Source of the DNA: Nocardioides zeae
GTDB taxonomy: Bacteria; Actinomycetota; Actinomycetes; Propionibacteriales; Nocardioidaceae
DNA: 46,474 nucleotides
Reading direction: 5' to 3'
Assembly (NCBI RefSeq): GCF_010686755.1
Contig: NZ_JAAGXA010000012.1
Span: 1 to 46,474 of the forward strand
Shown here: piece after piece, positions 1 to 8,047 of the stretch
Layout of the letters: each line of letters starts with the position of its first letter
Numbering within the stretch: position 1 is the stretch's first letter
The notes under the pieces: model-generated
Told to the model about the DNA's origin: nothing
The model's input: only the letters and a program-made list of their open reading frames with translations
Databases searched by the model: none
Made by a program: the position numbers and the translations under genes

Positions 1-2165
1 GCTCGGGCTGGTCGGGCTGGTCGGACCCGGCGGGCGGGGCCCACGGATCGCCCGAGGGCGCCTCGGCCCGGGGCTCGGCCCGCGGGGCCGGGGCGCTCGC
101 GCCGTCGGAGTCGGTGGCCGGGGGCTGCGCGGGGCGCGGCGGGGTGGTGCCGCCCGACGCGCCCGGGTCCACGATCGCCTCGATGCGCCAGTCGAACCCG
201 AAGGTGCGGACCGTCGCCTCCTGCACGACCTCGATGCTGCCGCCGGACTCGAACGACGAGCGGGCTCCGGCGTTGGCGAACCCGAGCGTCAGGACGCCGT
301 CGGAGAACGCCACGACCTGGGCGTTCTTCGACAGGTGGATCCAGGTGACCCTCCTCATCGACTTCGTGGCCTCGACGACCTCGGGCCACAACCGGCGTAC
401 GTCGGCGAGCGTCATGCCACCCGACGACGAACCCGCGCCGGACGGGGCCGGCTCCGGAGCGGCAGGCGCCGGCGCCGGGGCGGCCGGGGACGGGGCGGCC
501 GGGGACGGGGCGGCCGGGGCCACTGGGGTCGCCTGGGCGCCGCCGGGCACGACCGCGGTGGGCCACCCGTCGTCGGTGGTCGGGGCGTCGGCGTACGCCT
601 GCTCGCCGGGACGCTCGCCCGGCCGGTCCGCGGGCGAGCCGGCGGGTGCGGCCGACTCGGTGCGCTCCGGCTCCGCCGGTCGGGGAGACGGCTGGCCGCC
701 GTCGCGCTCCCCGGGGCGGTCGCCGGGACGGTCGCCCGTGGGCGCCCGGGGAGGCACCGGCGGCGGCTGGTCGGCGACGGGACGCGGGTCGCGGCGCTCG
801 GCCGGGCGCTCGGGTGCCGGGCGCCTCGGCCGGGCGCTCGGGTGCCGGGCGCTCGGGTGCCGGGGGCGCGGCAGGGGCCGCGGGCTGGGCCGGCAGCGCG
901 TCCGCGAGCCGCGGGCGCACGGTGCGCGGGGGGGCGGGGGCAGGGGCGGGGACGCCGTCGGCCTCGGCCGCGATCGCGGCACCGCCGGGCATCGCCATCC
1001 GCCGCTCGATGCGGTCGAGGCGCGCCATGACGCCATCGCTGGTGGAGTCGGCCGCGGGCAGCAGGACGCGGGCGCAGATGAGCTCGAGGAGCAGCCGGGG
1101 CGCGGTGGCCCCGCGCATCTCGGTGAGCCCCGCGGCGACGAGATCGGCGGCGCGGCTCAGCTCGGACGCCCCGAACCGGGCCGCCTGGGCGCTGAGGCGC
1201 TCGCCCTGGTCCTCCGCGACCTCGAGCAGGCCGGTCGCCGGGGCGTCGGGGACCGCGGCGATGATGACGAGGTCGCGCAGGCGGCGCAGCAGGTCCTCGG
1301 TGAAGCGCCGCGGGTCCTGGCCGACCTCGATGACCTTGTCGACGACGCCGAAGACGCCGGAGCCGTCACCGGCGGCGAAGGCGTCGATGACCTCGTCGAG
1401 CAGCGTGTCGGGGGTGTAGCCCAGCAGTCCGGTGGCCAGCGCGTGGGTCACACCGTCGGCTCCCGAGCCACCGATGAGCTGGTCGAGCACGGAGAGCGTG
1501 TCGCGGGCCGAGCCGGCGCCGGCCCGCACCACGAGCGGCACCGCCGCGGGCTCGATCGGCACGCCCTCGCGGTCGCACAGCTCCTGCAGGTAGCCCGACA
1601 GCAGCTTCGGCGGGATGAGGCGGAACGGGTAGTGGTGGGTGCGCGACCGGATCGTCGGGATGACCTTGTCGGGCTCGGTCGTCGCGAAGATGAACCGGAG
1701 GTGGGGCGGCGGCTCCTCCACCAGCTTGAGCAGCGCGTTGAAGCCCTGCGTCGTCACCATGTGGGCCTCGTCGATGACGTAGACCTTGTAGCGGCTGTGG
1801 ACGGGCGCGAAGAACGCCTTCTCCCGCAGGTCGCGGGCGTCGTCCACGCCACCGTGGGAGGCGGCGTCGATCTCGATGACGTCGATGGAGCCCGGGCCGC
1901 CGCGCGCGAGGTCGCGGCACGAGCGGCACTCGCCGCAGGGGTCGGCGATCGGCGCCTGCTCGCAGTTGAGGGCGCGCGCCAGGATGCGGGCGCTCGTCGT
2001 CTTGCCGCAGCCACGAGGGCCGGAGAACAGGTAGGCGTGGTTGACCCGGTTGCTCGCCAGGGCGGCGCGCAGCGGCTCGGTGACGTGGTCCTGGCCGATG
2101 ACCTCGGCGAACGTCTCCGGGCGGTAGCGCCGGTAAAGAGCGAGGGGGGAGTCCACGAGAGGCAC
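1..2165 (-). CDS. dnaX: DNA polymerase III subunit gamma/tau, 3' end outside window
   Basis: This encodes the clamp-loader ATPase of the replicative DNA polymerase III, which loads the sliding clamp and, as tau, links polymerases at the fork. Reading from a GTG at 2165 gives VPLVDSPLALYRRYRPETF, the usual DnaX start. Next come Walker A (GPRGCGKTTSAR), a four-Cys zinc module (NCEQAPIADPCGECRSC), Walker B with DEAH (VYVIDEAHM) and a sensor-1 stretch (FATTEPDK). The distal part, below about position 950, is an Ala/Pro/Arg/Glu-rich low-complexity linker typical of actinobacterial tau. The stop codon is beyond base 1, so the gene is partial. A GTG at 2156 is an alternative start. Adjacency to the SRP RNA gene is a common bacterial arrangement. 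Confidence 0.95.
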   Translation of the reverse strand, partial: MPLVDSPLALYRRYRPETFAEVIGQDHVTEPLRAALASNRVNHAYLFSGPRGCGKTTSARILARALNCEQAPIADPCGECRSCRDLARGGPGSIDVIEIDAASHGGVDDARDLREKAFFAPVHSRYKVYVIDEAHMVTTQGFNALLKLVEEPPPHLRFIFATTEPDKVIPTIRSRTHHYPFRLIPPKLLSGYLQELCDREGVPIEPAAVPLVVRAGAGSARDTLSVLDQLIGGSGADGVTHALATGLLGYTPDTLLDEVIDAFAAGDGSGVFGVVDKVIEVGQDPRRFTEDLLRRLRDLVIIAAVPDAPATGLLEVAEDQGERLSAQAARFGASELSRAADLVAAGLTEMRGATAPRLLLELICARVLLPAADSTSDGVMARLDRIERRMAMPGGAAIAAEADGVPAPAPAPPRTVRPRLADALPAQPAAPAAPPAPERPAPERPAEAPGTRAPGRAPRPASRRRPAAAGASPGAHGRPSRRPPRGARRRPAVSPTGGAGAHRVGRTRRLARGPAGRASRRAGVRRRPDHRRRVAHRGRARRRPGDPSGPGRPVPGRPVPGRPGAGACRSGAGPVRRGFVVGWHDARRRTPVVARGRRGHEVDEEGHLDPPVEERPGRGVLRRRPDARVRQRRSPLVVRVRRQHRGRAGGDGPHLRVRLAHRGDRGPGRVGRHHPAAPRAAPGHRLRRRERPGPAGRAPGRGALGRSVGPARRVRPARPAR
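481..520. repeat. 15-bp tandem repeat inside the dnaX tau linker
   Basis: The unit CGGCCGGGGACGGGG occurs at 481-495 and 496-510 with a partial third copy to 520. It lies in the Ala/Pro-rich linker of DnaX, where in-frame repeat expansion is tolerated. Confidence 0.8.
801..864. repeat. Imperfect tandem repeat in the dnaX tau linker
   Basis: GCCGGGCGCTCGGGT-like units recur from 801 to 864. On the coding strand they give repeated Pro-Glu-Arg-Pro-Ala type segments of the tau linker. Confidence 0.7.
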
Positions 2166-2187
2166 CCTAACGAGAGGCGCTGACAAA

Positions 2188-2208
2188 CCTCGACCGCAGC
2201 GGTCGGGG
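2188..2208 (-). terminator. Short GC hairpin between SRP RNA and dnaX
   Basis: CGACCGC and GCGGTCG form an inverted repeat extended by CCT/GGG. It lies just 3' of the SRP RNA on the minus strand and is followed there by a T-containing stretch. It could terminate the RNA or lie in the dnaX leader. Confidence 0.45.
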
Positions 2209-2217
2209 GACGAAAAG

Positions 2218-2307
2218 GCCCCCCGTGCACCCGGCAGAGCTCACTTACCCTTGCTGCCTTCCGGCCCTGGGGGAATTGGGCGAGGTGCCGCCACACGGGG
2301 GGTTGGC
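2218..2307 (-). ncRNA. ffs: Small bacterial signal recognition particle RNA (4.5S type)
   Basis: This is the RNA core of the signal recognition particle, which binds Ffh and targets nascent membrane proteins. The minus strand carries the conserved domain IV hairpin: CAGGGCCGGAAGGCAGCA followed by AGGGTAA. The two ends pair strongly (CCCCCCGTGTGGC with GGGTGCACGGGGGG). A length near 90 nt fits the small SRP RNA type without an Alu domain. It lies directly upstream of dnaX. The exact ends are estimated from the pairing. Confidence 0.93.
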
Positions 2308-2446
2308 AGCGAGTGTAGGCGACCCCCCGAGCGAGCGACAACGCGACCACTCCGGACGGCGGAGCGCGGCGGACCGCGCCGTACGGCGGGTGCGTGCGCG
2401 CGCACCGGATTTCACCGGTCTCAGGGGAACCAGTACGCTCCTCGGC

Positions 2447-2531
2447 GGAGGTATCGCCTAGTGGCCTATGGCGCACGGCTGGAATCCGTGTTGGGTTAAC
2501 GCCCTCGGGGGTTCGAATCCCCCTACCTCCG
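2447..2531 (+). tRNA. tRNA-Ser (GGA anticodon)
   Basis: A class II tRNA. The acceptor stem GGAGGTA pairs with TACCTCC (2524-2530). The D arm is GCC/GGC, and the anticodon arm is CACGG-CTGGAAT-CCGTG with GGA in the loop. The long variable arm (GGG-TTAAC-GCCC) is typical of serine tRNAs, and the T arm is GGGGG-TTCGAAT-CCCCC. G2531 is the discriminator base, and the CCA end is encoded at 2532-2534. The gene borders the genomic island, and the recombinase remnant reads antisense through it, so it is the likely integration target. Confidence 0.97.
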
Positions 2532-3957
2532 CCAAATGAGACACGTTCGAACCCTCGCCGAGCATCAGCCCGGCGGGGGTTCTTGCGTCTCCCCCCTCCC
2601 CGGTGGCCGAGCCTGTCCTGGCCCTGCCCGTGGGACTCACAGCGGCCCCGTCTCCCAGGACGGCGCCCACGGGCGCGGTGAAGGCCGCGGTGGCCGCCAC
2701 ACGCGCCGACGTGGCCGGGGTTGGCCTCTCCCCCGGCGCGCCCTCGCCCTCGGCGTCGGCTCGGAAGTCGAGGTCGAACGGTCCGAAGACAGCGGAGTTG
2801 AGCAGCTCTCGCGCTTCCTCACCCACCGAGGCGTAGAGCCGGTCGGCGTGGGTTAGGAGCGCGATGACCTGCTCCAGACGGGCGAACACCTCGTCGCTGG
2901 TGGTCTGTGCGTTGGCGATCAAGCGCTTGGCGTCAGCGATCTCCGCTTCCACCTGCGTCTGACGCTGCTTCAGCACCTCGACCGACACGGCATCGATCAT
3001 GAAGGCGTCAAGCAGCTTCTGGCGGTGGCGCTCGAGCTCGGCGAGACGGCGGCGTTGGTCGACGATCAGGCGGCTGCGCGACTCAGCAGAGCGATGCAGG
3101 TCGCCACGCGCGCGCTTGCTGAACGCCTCGATCTGGTCATCGGAGAACCGGACGACGCTCCACCTGCGCTCGATCGCTTCCTCGACCTCGATCACCGACA
3201 GGTACGGCAGGTCGCACTGCGTGCGGCTCGTGTGCCGGGCGATGCAGTAGAAGTAGTCGTACTCCTCCGACTTCCCCTTGGCGGGAGCGAACCCCATCCG
3301 TGAGCCACACCGCGCGCAGCGCAGCGCGCCCTTGAGGTAGTGCTGGTGCCTCCAGGACCGGTCCCCCGCGATCCGCCGCGTGGCGAGGATGTCTTGAACA
3401 CGCTGCCAGGTGACGTCGTCGACCAGCGGTTCGTGCGCACCGGCGTACATCGCCCCGTTGAACAGAACGAACCCCTTGTAGTAGGGGTTCGTCAGCAGTC
3501 GGTGGAGCTGGCCGTTGTTGATCGGCTTACCGACGATCTTGCGAGTGGTGCGTGACTTGAAGCCCCGCTCCTCCAGCTCTTTGCGCAGCGATCCGATGGA
3601 GTGCTCGCCGGTCGCGTACTGCTCGAACGCCCACTGCACGTGGTGGGCGCGGTCGGGATCGATGCGCACGGTCCGTACCTCGATGCCTTCGACGCGCTCG
3701 ATCACGTTGAGGTAGCCGAGGGGGCGACTCCGGGTGTCCCGCCGCGGCGGGCCTTCTCGGCCATCCCCTTCTTCGCCTCGAACGAGAGGTTCTTCGAGTA
3801 GTGCTCCGCGATCGCGGCCATGATGCCATGCAGCAGCGAGCCGGACGGCGTGTCGTCGATCTGCTCGCTCGCGGAGACCAACGTGGTCCCTGAGAGGTGG
3901 AAGATTGTGGCGATCTCGGCATCGTCGATGCGCGAGCGCGCCAACCGGTCCAGCCTC
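2458..3957 (-). pseudogene. Large serine recombinase (integrase), truncated and frameshifted
   Basis: This is a remnant of a site-specific serine recombinase that probably integrated the island. The upstream fragment, from about 3957, reads RLDRLARSRIDDAEI, then a stretch with HYSKNLS and GGTPGVAP, the end of the resolvase catalytic domain. The frame then breaks at about 3719 in a short C run. Adding one base would give GVAPLGYLN and continue into the 415-residue frame that ends at 2458. That frame has the recombinase domain (NNGQLHRLLTNPYYKG), a zinc-ribbon region (RCARCGSRMGF) and a coiled coil. The N-terminus with the catalytic serine is missing, so the enzyme should be dead. The last ~25 codons are antisense to tRNA-Ser. 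Confidence 0.9.
2549..2582 (+). terminator. Hairpin terminator downstream of tRNA-Ser
   Basis: GAACCCTCGCCG (2549-2560) and CGGCGGGGGTTC (2571-2582) form a 12-bp stem with one G-U pair and a 10-nt loop, 15 nt past the encoded CCA. It overlaps the antisense 3' end of the recombinase remnant. Confidence 0.7.
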
Positions 3958-4262
3958 GTTGCTGGTGCGATCGGCGTAGCTGTCGAGTTCCTCGTCGGTC
4001 GCGACAAGGAGGCAGCAGAGACGGAGCGGATTAGGTCCGCAATGAAGGAACTGACCACAGAATTTCGCGACGCCGTCATTGAGGGATTCGCCAACTCGCC
4101 GGAGGGTATGCGAGGCGTGGCTACTGACCAGACGCTAGACAAGCTCGCAGCTAACGCACTGACGCTTCGGTTGGGCGATGATCAGCTGGCCGGCGAGCTC
4201 TAGGCCGAAATTCGCGATCAGGCCATCGGCGCCGAGCGGTGCGGCGGCCGCTTAGCGGCAGC
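3958..4262 (+). pseudogene. 3' fragment of a hypothetical gene with an in-frame amber codon
   Basis: The plus strand reads a plausible helical protein from about 3960 (AVEFLVGRDKEAAETERIR, then FANSPEGMRGVATDQTLDK) up to GDDQLAGEL. A TAG at 4201-4203 interrupts it, yet the same frame continues sensibly as AEIRDQAIGAERCGGRLAA. No start codon of its own is visible, because the sequence begins abruptly where recombinase homology on the other strand ends. I read it as the tail of a gene broken by the same rearrangement that truncated the recombinase. The family is not recognised. An alternative is that only the part before the TAG was ever translated. Confidence 0.5.
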
Positions 4263-4549
4263 TCCTGATGGGTCTTGTCGATACTAAGAGAAAAACCAAG
4301 AATCAGACCGCTCGACGTCAGGGAACTGCCCGGCAGCAGTCTGTTCCAGAGACTCGGGAACTTCGCCTTCCCAGTCATCCTGGAGAACAATTCCCAAGTG
4401 TAGGCGACGAGGTGCTCGCCTACGGTTACAGGGTAAACCGGCTCAGTGTTCCGCTGGAGCAGCATGCTCGATGGCAGCGTCTCGGCGAAAGTCACCATTT
4501 CGGAGATTCGAATCATTGCAGATAGATTATTGAGCTGTTTTTTGACCAT
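4151..4549 (-). CDS. Hypothetical protein, second gene of a low-GC pair
   Basis: A 132-residue frame starting MVKKQLNNLSAMIRISEM. It lies 28 bp after the stop of the gene at 4578-5054 on the same strand, so the two are probably cotranscribed. Base composition is clearly lower in GC than the chromosome. The first ~100 residues look protein-like, with mixed hydrophobic and polar stretches such as VYPVTVGEHLVAYTWELF. The C-terminal ~30 are Arg/Pro-rich and antisense to the neighbouring pseudogene, so the original stop may have been lost. The ribosome-binding site is weak. No family recognised. A small effector/immunity or toxin/antitoxin pair with its neighbour is possible, but nothing seen proves it. 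Confidence 0.5.
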   Translation of the reverse strand: MVKKQLNNLSAMIRISEMVTFAETLPSSMLLQRNTEPVYPVTVGEHLVAYTWELFSRMTGKAKFPSLWNRLLPGSSLTSSGLILGFSLSIDKTHQELPLSGRRTARRRWPDREFRPRARRPADHRPTEASVR

Positions 4550-4577
4550 ACTGTCTACTTCTTACCAGAATTAAGCC

Positions 4578-5054
4578 CTAGTAACGCGACCGGTTCAAGA
4601 TGCCAGAAAGAGGTCCGACACCGTTCTTCTTGTTGTACGGGATTGCTCCATCGTCGTCACGAACTACGACAATGTCACCCCATTCATTGATGCCGACGTG
4701 GACCTTCTTCTTCTGGTCTCGTTCACCAATGATCCCAGAGTAGAAATCTGTTTGCATAGTCCCGGTGTCACGACCAAAGCAGAAGCCGTATTTCTCCCAT
4801 CGCGGGATACGATCGACTATCTCGATATTGCCATTCTTGCCACGGTAAATCTCAGTTGCGCCAACAAGCTCGGGATCATCGCCGACCATCGCAATTACGC
4901 CGCCACGTATGACGAGCAGGTCATCTGTGCCATTACCACTTCCATAGAGCACATGCGTGTCATCACGACAGGCAATGTATGGCCAAACTCCCCTCTCCCC
5001 CGTGACCCTTCGCTCGACGAACCCATCTGCGTCTCGGTTTGTTAACTTCGCCAT
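4578..5054 (-). CDS. Hypothetical protein, first gene of a low-GC pair
   Basis: A 158-residue frame starting MAKLTNRDADGFVERR. A good ribosome-binding site (AAAAGGTGAT) lies 6 nt before the ATG at 5054. There is no signal peptide or membrane segment. The protein is rich in short alternating beta-like segments with many Gly and Asp (DDLLVIRGGVIAMVGDD, WGDIVVVRDDDG), suggesting a small beta-rich cytosolic protein. GC content is lower than in the flanking DNA, which supports recent acquisition. It is followed at 28 bp by a second small gene. Family not recognised and no function assigned. Confidence 0.65.
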   Translation of the reverse strand: MAKLTNRDADGFVERRVTGERGVWPYIACRDDTHVLYGSGNGTDDLLVIRGGVIAMVGDDPELVGATEIYRGKNGNIEIVDRIPRWEKYGFCFGRDTGTMQTDFYSGIIGERDQKKKVHVGINEWGDIVVVRDDDGAIPYNKKNGVGPLSGILNRSRY

Positions 5055-5123
5055 CGTGCATCACCTTTTCAGTGAATTAATCATCGGCGAGTTGGACCAA
5101 GTAGTCTCTCACAAATTGGGCAT

Positions 5124-5194
5124 CACCGTCCTCCGCACTGACGTCGTGCTGCACCCATACCGCTTCGCCAGTTGCTTCCATCCCCACCCTTTCG
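5124..5194. repeat. Direct repeat copy 1, left flank of the RiPP operon
   Basis: About 71 bp starting CACCGTCCTCCGCAC. It matches 17336-17405 in the same orientation with six mismatches and one indel by eye. The two copies bracket the 12-gene operon. Confidence 0.85.
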
Positions 5195-5344
5195 GACAGG
5201 TCGTGACCGGCGTCGGTGAACTCGTCGAACAACAACCGGTAGCCGAGCTCGGGGTCCTCGCGGTGACGGTCGAAGATCGCGTTCGCGGGGTAGGCCTCCC
5301 GAGTTCGCTGTCGGTGACGGATGGCGTCGCCGGCCGCGGTTCAT
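5124..5344 (-). pseudogene. IS3-type transposase OrfB fragment fused to an HTH-gene end
   Basis: From about 5315 down to 5195 one minus-strand frame reads AYPANAIFDRHREDPELG then YRLLFDEFTDAGHDLSER. This closely resembles the start region of the IS3 OrfB at 17989-18903 (AYRANALFDAHRDDPEFG). It has no start or end and is a scrap. It joins directly to a ~70-bp segment (5124-5194) that in another frame reads GWGWKQLAKRYGCSTTSVRR, a helix-turn-helix end also found at 17336-17405. The region is therefore mobile-element debris at the downstream end of the RiPP operon. Confidence 0.7.
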
Positions 5345-5360
5345 CTAAGGATGAACCGCG
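5335..5360 (-). terminator. Perfect 11-bp hairpin at the operon end
   Basis: CGCGGTTCATC and GATGAACCGCG form a perfect stem with a 4-nt loop. The stop codon of the last operon gene (5345-5347) falls in the loop and left arm. It is probably the operon's terminator, although it could also be a transposon end. Confidence 0.55.
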
Positions 5361-6400
5361 TGGGCGTTGCGAAGAAAGGTGACGATCACCTCGAGCGCGG
5401 CCCGCACTTCTGGATCCCGAACAGATGACGGCTCGAGAGGGTCGCCCGCCGACGCGATGATGAGGTCGGCTGCGGCACGAATGGGTCGCGACTCCCGGAC
5501 CCGGCAGACATGCCCCGCGGCCACCACCAAGAGGTACGGACCGCCGCGCGGATCGTCTATGACCTCGAGCAGGCTTGGGTCTCTGAGGACGACCGGTCCC
5601 GCGACGCCGACCGCGGTTGATAGCGGGGGCACCACACGAAATCCTCCTGCTGTCGCCCTCCGGACGAGCGAGTGGTCGCCGGACATCTTGTCGCCGCCGT
5701 GGTGGAGTGCGCAGTGGAAGCTGAACCCTGGGCGGCCGTCGGAGCGCGCCGCATGCCAGTACGGATGCCTCCACGAGAGGGTGGAGCCCGCGTCCCCCCG
5801 CAGTACCGCGGAGGGCGCAGGAAAGACGCTCGGTGCACTTCGGAGATTGTGGTGGGAGCGGACCAGATCCGGCCCGCCGTTCTCCGCTAGGTGCGCCAAG
5901 GCATCAAAGTCCCATAGAAGCATCTCTTTAGTGCCGCAGAGGACCTGCATCCACGTGTCCGCCGAGTCCTTATGCACGGACGTGGGCCCATCACGGTACT
6001 TTCCCAGCACGACGAAACAGTCCAAGAACTGCCCGTCCCTAATTTGGTCAGTCCCCAGCAGCAGACCTAGCTCCCTCGCCCAGTTGCGCACTTCGGCGAA
6101 TACTCGCGCGTCGAAGGACTGAACGGAGTTCACAACCAGGCACCATTCGCCCGAGTCTCCGATTCTCGCGTCAATTCTGTCGATGAAGCTGGCGAGTCCG
6201 GAGTCCTCGGGTCGAGGCAGGAACGCCTCGACCTCTGGAAGCATGCTCGTTCCCTGGAACAGCTTCCAGTCACCTCGGCGGGCGTGAGGCGCCCCCTGCG
6301 CCACCGCCGTGGCGCCCGAGACCAGCGCACTCCACAACTGCTCTGGACTCGCAACGAGCGGCACGTCTCGGCGCGAGAAAAAGGAAGCCGAGTCGCTCAT
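5345..6400 (-). CDS. JmjC/cupin-type Fe(II) oxygenase-like protein, last operon gene
   Basis: A 351-residue protein of the JmjC-like cupin type (2-oxoglutarate and iron-dependent hydroxylases, family knowledge). The metal motif HxD is visible as H143-K-D145 in TSVHKDSADTW, and the distal histidine is likely H216 in RHPYWHAA. The C-terminal ~110 residues form a separate domain (FRVVPPLSTAV onward) that resembles the tail of the paralogue at 13005-14219. Its ATG overlaps the stop of the preceding regulator gene by 4 bp (ATGA), so it is translationally coupled. It probably hydroxylates or otherwise oxidises the precursor peptide. Whether it is active or a partner of the other JmjC protein is unknown. 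Confidence 0.8.
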   Translation of the reverse strand: MSDSASFFSRRDVPLVASPEQLWSALVSGATAVAQGAPHARRGDWKLFQGTSMLPEVEAFLPRPEDSGLASFIDRIDARIGDSGEWCLVVNSVQSFDARVFAEVRNWARELGLLLGTDQIRDGQFLDCFVVLGKYRDGPTSVHKDSADTWMQVLCGTKEMLLWDFDALAHLAENGGPDLVRSHHNLRSAPSVFPAPSAVLRGDAGSTLSWRHPYWHAARSDGRPGFSFHCALHHGGDKMSGDHSLVRRATAGGFRVVPPLSTAVGVAGPVVLRDPSLLEVIDDPRGGPYLLVVAAGHVCRVRESRPIRAAADLIIASAGDPLEPSSVRDPEVRAALEVIVTFLRNAHAVHP

Positions 6401-6933
6401 CGGCTGCTCGTCCGGAAGTAAGTCAACGACGAGCTCTCCCGCTCGACTGCGCCCTCGTCGACCATCAGTCTCCGCAATGCAGCGAAGTCATCAAAGTAGA
6501 GCGCCAGCAGACTGTTCAGCTCTGGCTCGCCGATCCCCTCTTCCGGCACGAGCGTTGCCGCCAATGCTGCAAGCTCGCTCCGCGCGTGCCGATCCTTCGG
6601 CAATGAACCCAGGCGTCCCAGGGTGAACTTGTTCGCAAGTCGCGATCCAGGCTCCAGCCTGGAGTCCAACCCGTGCGAGCGAGCCAATTGCGAGGCAAGC
6701 GCGTCCGCGAATCCCAACGTGGCGCGCACGCCTCCCTGGCCGAGGTCGAGCAAGCCCGCTGACTGGAGTCGCGACACATCCTTGACGACGGTCCGGACCG
6801 GAACCCCTAGCCGTTCAGCAAGGGCATCGAGGGTGATCCCCGGATCCTGCGAAGCGACGAACAGCACCTGCAGCCTCTGCGGTCGAGACAGAGCATGAAG
6901 CACCTCGGCCGCTCTTAGGCACTCGTGGACCAT
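6397..6933 (-). CDS. ArsR-like HTH regulator with C-terminal DUF2087 domain
   Basis: A 178-residue protein. Residues ~5-70 are a winged helix of ArsR/GntR-like character (HALSRPQRLQVLF, then LAERLGVPVRTVVKDVSRLQ). Residues ~105-170 match the DUF2087 pattern: LPKDRHARSELAALAATL, a middle Glu-rich segment, then FDDFAALRRLMVDEG and a YFR end. Proteins of this architecture are transcription factors (family knowledge). There is a good ribosome-binding site (GGGAGG) before the ATG at 6933. It is cotranscribed with the biosynthetic genes and overlaps the next gene by 4 bp, so it likely controls the operon. The ligand is unknown and no metal-binding Cys cluster is visible. Confidence 0.8.
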   Translation of the reverse strand: MVHECLRAAEVLHALSRPQRLQVLFVASQDPGITLDALAERLGVPVRTVVKDVSRLQSAGLLDLGQGGVRATLGFADALASQLARSHGLDSRLEPGSRLANKFTLGRLGSLPKDRHARSELAALAATLVPEEGIGEPELNSLLALYFDDFAALRRLMVDEGAVERESSSLTYFRTSSR

Positions 6934-6945
6934 CTTGCCTCCCTT

Positions 6946-8037
6946 TCACCGGACGATCTCGAACGTGGTCTCGGCAGACCGCTCGATACGACGAGCCACC
7001 GCAAGCAACTCCTCTCGACGCACGCCATCGATGCCTCGCAGCAGCTCTTTGAGTTCATCGATCCCGAAGTGCCGCGGCGGATCTGCCAGCCCATGAAGCC
7101 CTCCGGCGAAGCTCAGCGCACTGCTCGCGTCGAGCCACGAACGTTGGAGGATGATTCGGGCCACCCCTCTCGCGCGCTCAAGCCGCGGAACCGGCACCTT
7201 GTCGACCGTGCTCTCCGACAGAACCTCTCGCACCAGCCCGCGAAGTCGGTCAACGTCACCCGGACCCACTTCGGCCACGACCACGAGCACACCGTCCAGC
7301 AACTCAAGGCGGCAGTCCCAAACGTAGGTCATCGCCAGTTGTTCACGCGAGCGTTCTGCAGCCAATGAGCCGTAGGGCCCCAAATATGCAGCGTTCCACA
7401 ACATGAGCGTCGCCATCTCACCGAACCGCGTACTGCCCAGATCCAGACGACATTGGTAGTGCAGAAGCTCCCCCGTCGCGCCCTCGCTGCGTTCACGACA
7501 CACGCCGGGCGAAAACCCACCGTCGGCCGACTTCCGCGATGGTTCGATCGACCACCGTTCCGGATCATTGGAGGCGTCGCTCGCCGTCACCGCAGCGAGT
7601 TGGCATGGCTCCATCGGGCGGCCCACTGGGTCGTGTGCCTGCACCAAGTGGCGTGTCGTCACGACTCCACCGCATCCCAGCCACGCTGCTAGACGCGCGT
7701 GTTGTCGAACATCCATGCGTTTGACCAGGTGCGGCCACTCGTGCGGTTCGACAACCCCGTCACACGCAGATGCGCAGCCGCTCTCGACAAGTTCCACGAT
7801 GTCATCGAGGGCGCTCGGACAAGCGACGTCGACGTCGATATCCAAAGCCGCGGCGCGGTCGTGCCCAGCCACCGTCACATTCACGCCACGCGGTGCGCAC
7901 GCCGCGCGAAGTCGGGCATGGCACCGTCTGAGCCAGACGGTCGCCAGCTCGCGATCGTGCGCTGGCCCCGGGGCGAAGTGGAGACGAGCGCGCGTGCGAC
8001 CGGGGCTCGTGACCTCCACGCCGACAAGTCGGGCCAT
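6946..8037 (-). CDS. M16-family peptidase-like subunit lacking the zinc motif
   Basis: A 363-residue protein following the active M16 peptidase gene after 10 bp. Its length and position fit the non-catalytic half of an M16B heterodimer. The C-terminal half has typical M16 features: a helical region with YLGPYGSLAAERSREQL and then a strand reading AMTYVWDCRLELLDG. No HxxEH is present, so it should not bind catalytic zinc. In known RiPP systems such as PqqF/PqqG, paired M16 proteins cut the leader peptide. I infer a similar structural or substrate-binding role here. The assignment rests on pairing and overall pattern more than on a decisive motif. Confidence 0.65.
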   Translation of the reverse strand: MARLVGVEVTSPGRTRARLHFAPGPAHDRELATVWLRRCHARLRAACAPRGVNVTVAGHDRAAALDIDVDVACPSALDDIVELVESGCASACDGVVEPHEWPHLVKRMDVRQHARLAAWLGCGGVVTTRHLVQAHDPVGRPMEPCQLAAVTASDASNDPERWSIEPSRKSADGGFSPGVCRERSEGATGELLHYQCRLDLGSTRFGEMATLMLWNAAYLGPYGSLAAERSREQLAMTYVWDCRLELLDGVLVVVAEVGPGDVDRLRGLVREVLSESTVDKVPVPRLERARGVARIILQRSWLDASSALSFAGGLHGLADPPRHFGIDELKELLRGIDGVRREELLAVARRIERSAETTFEIVR

Positions 8038-8047
8038 GATGCTTCAC

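Noticed and set aside
481..864. A CRISPR-like array
   Set aside because: These are back-to-back repeats without unique spacers inside the dnaX linker. No CRISPR array or cas gene was seen in the window.
114..2183. A 689-codon plus-strand frame across dnaX
   Set aside because: It is a shadow of DnaX; repetitive Gly/Arg/Ala composition.
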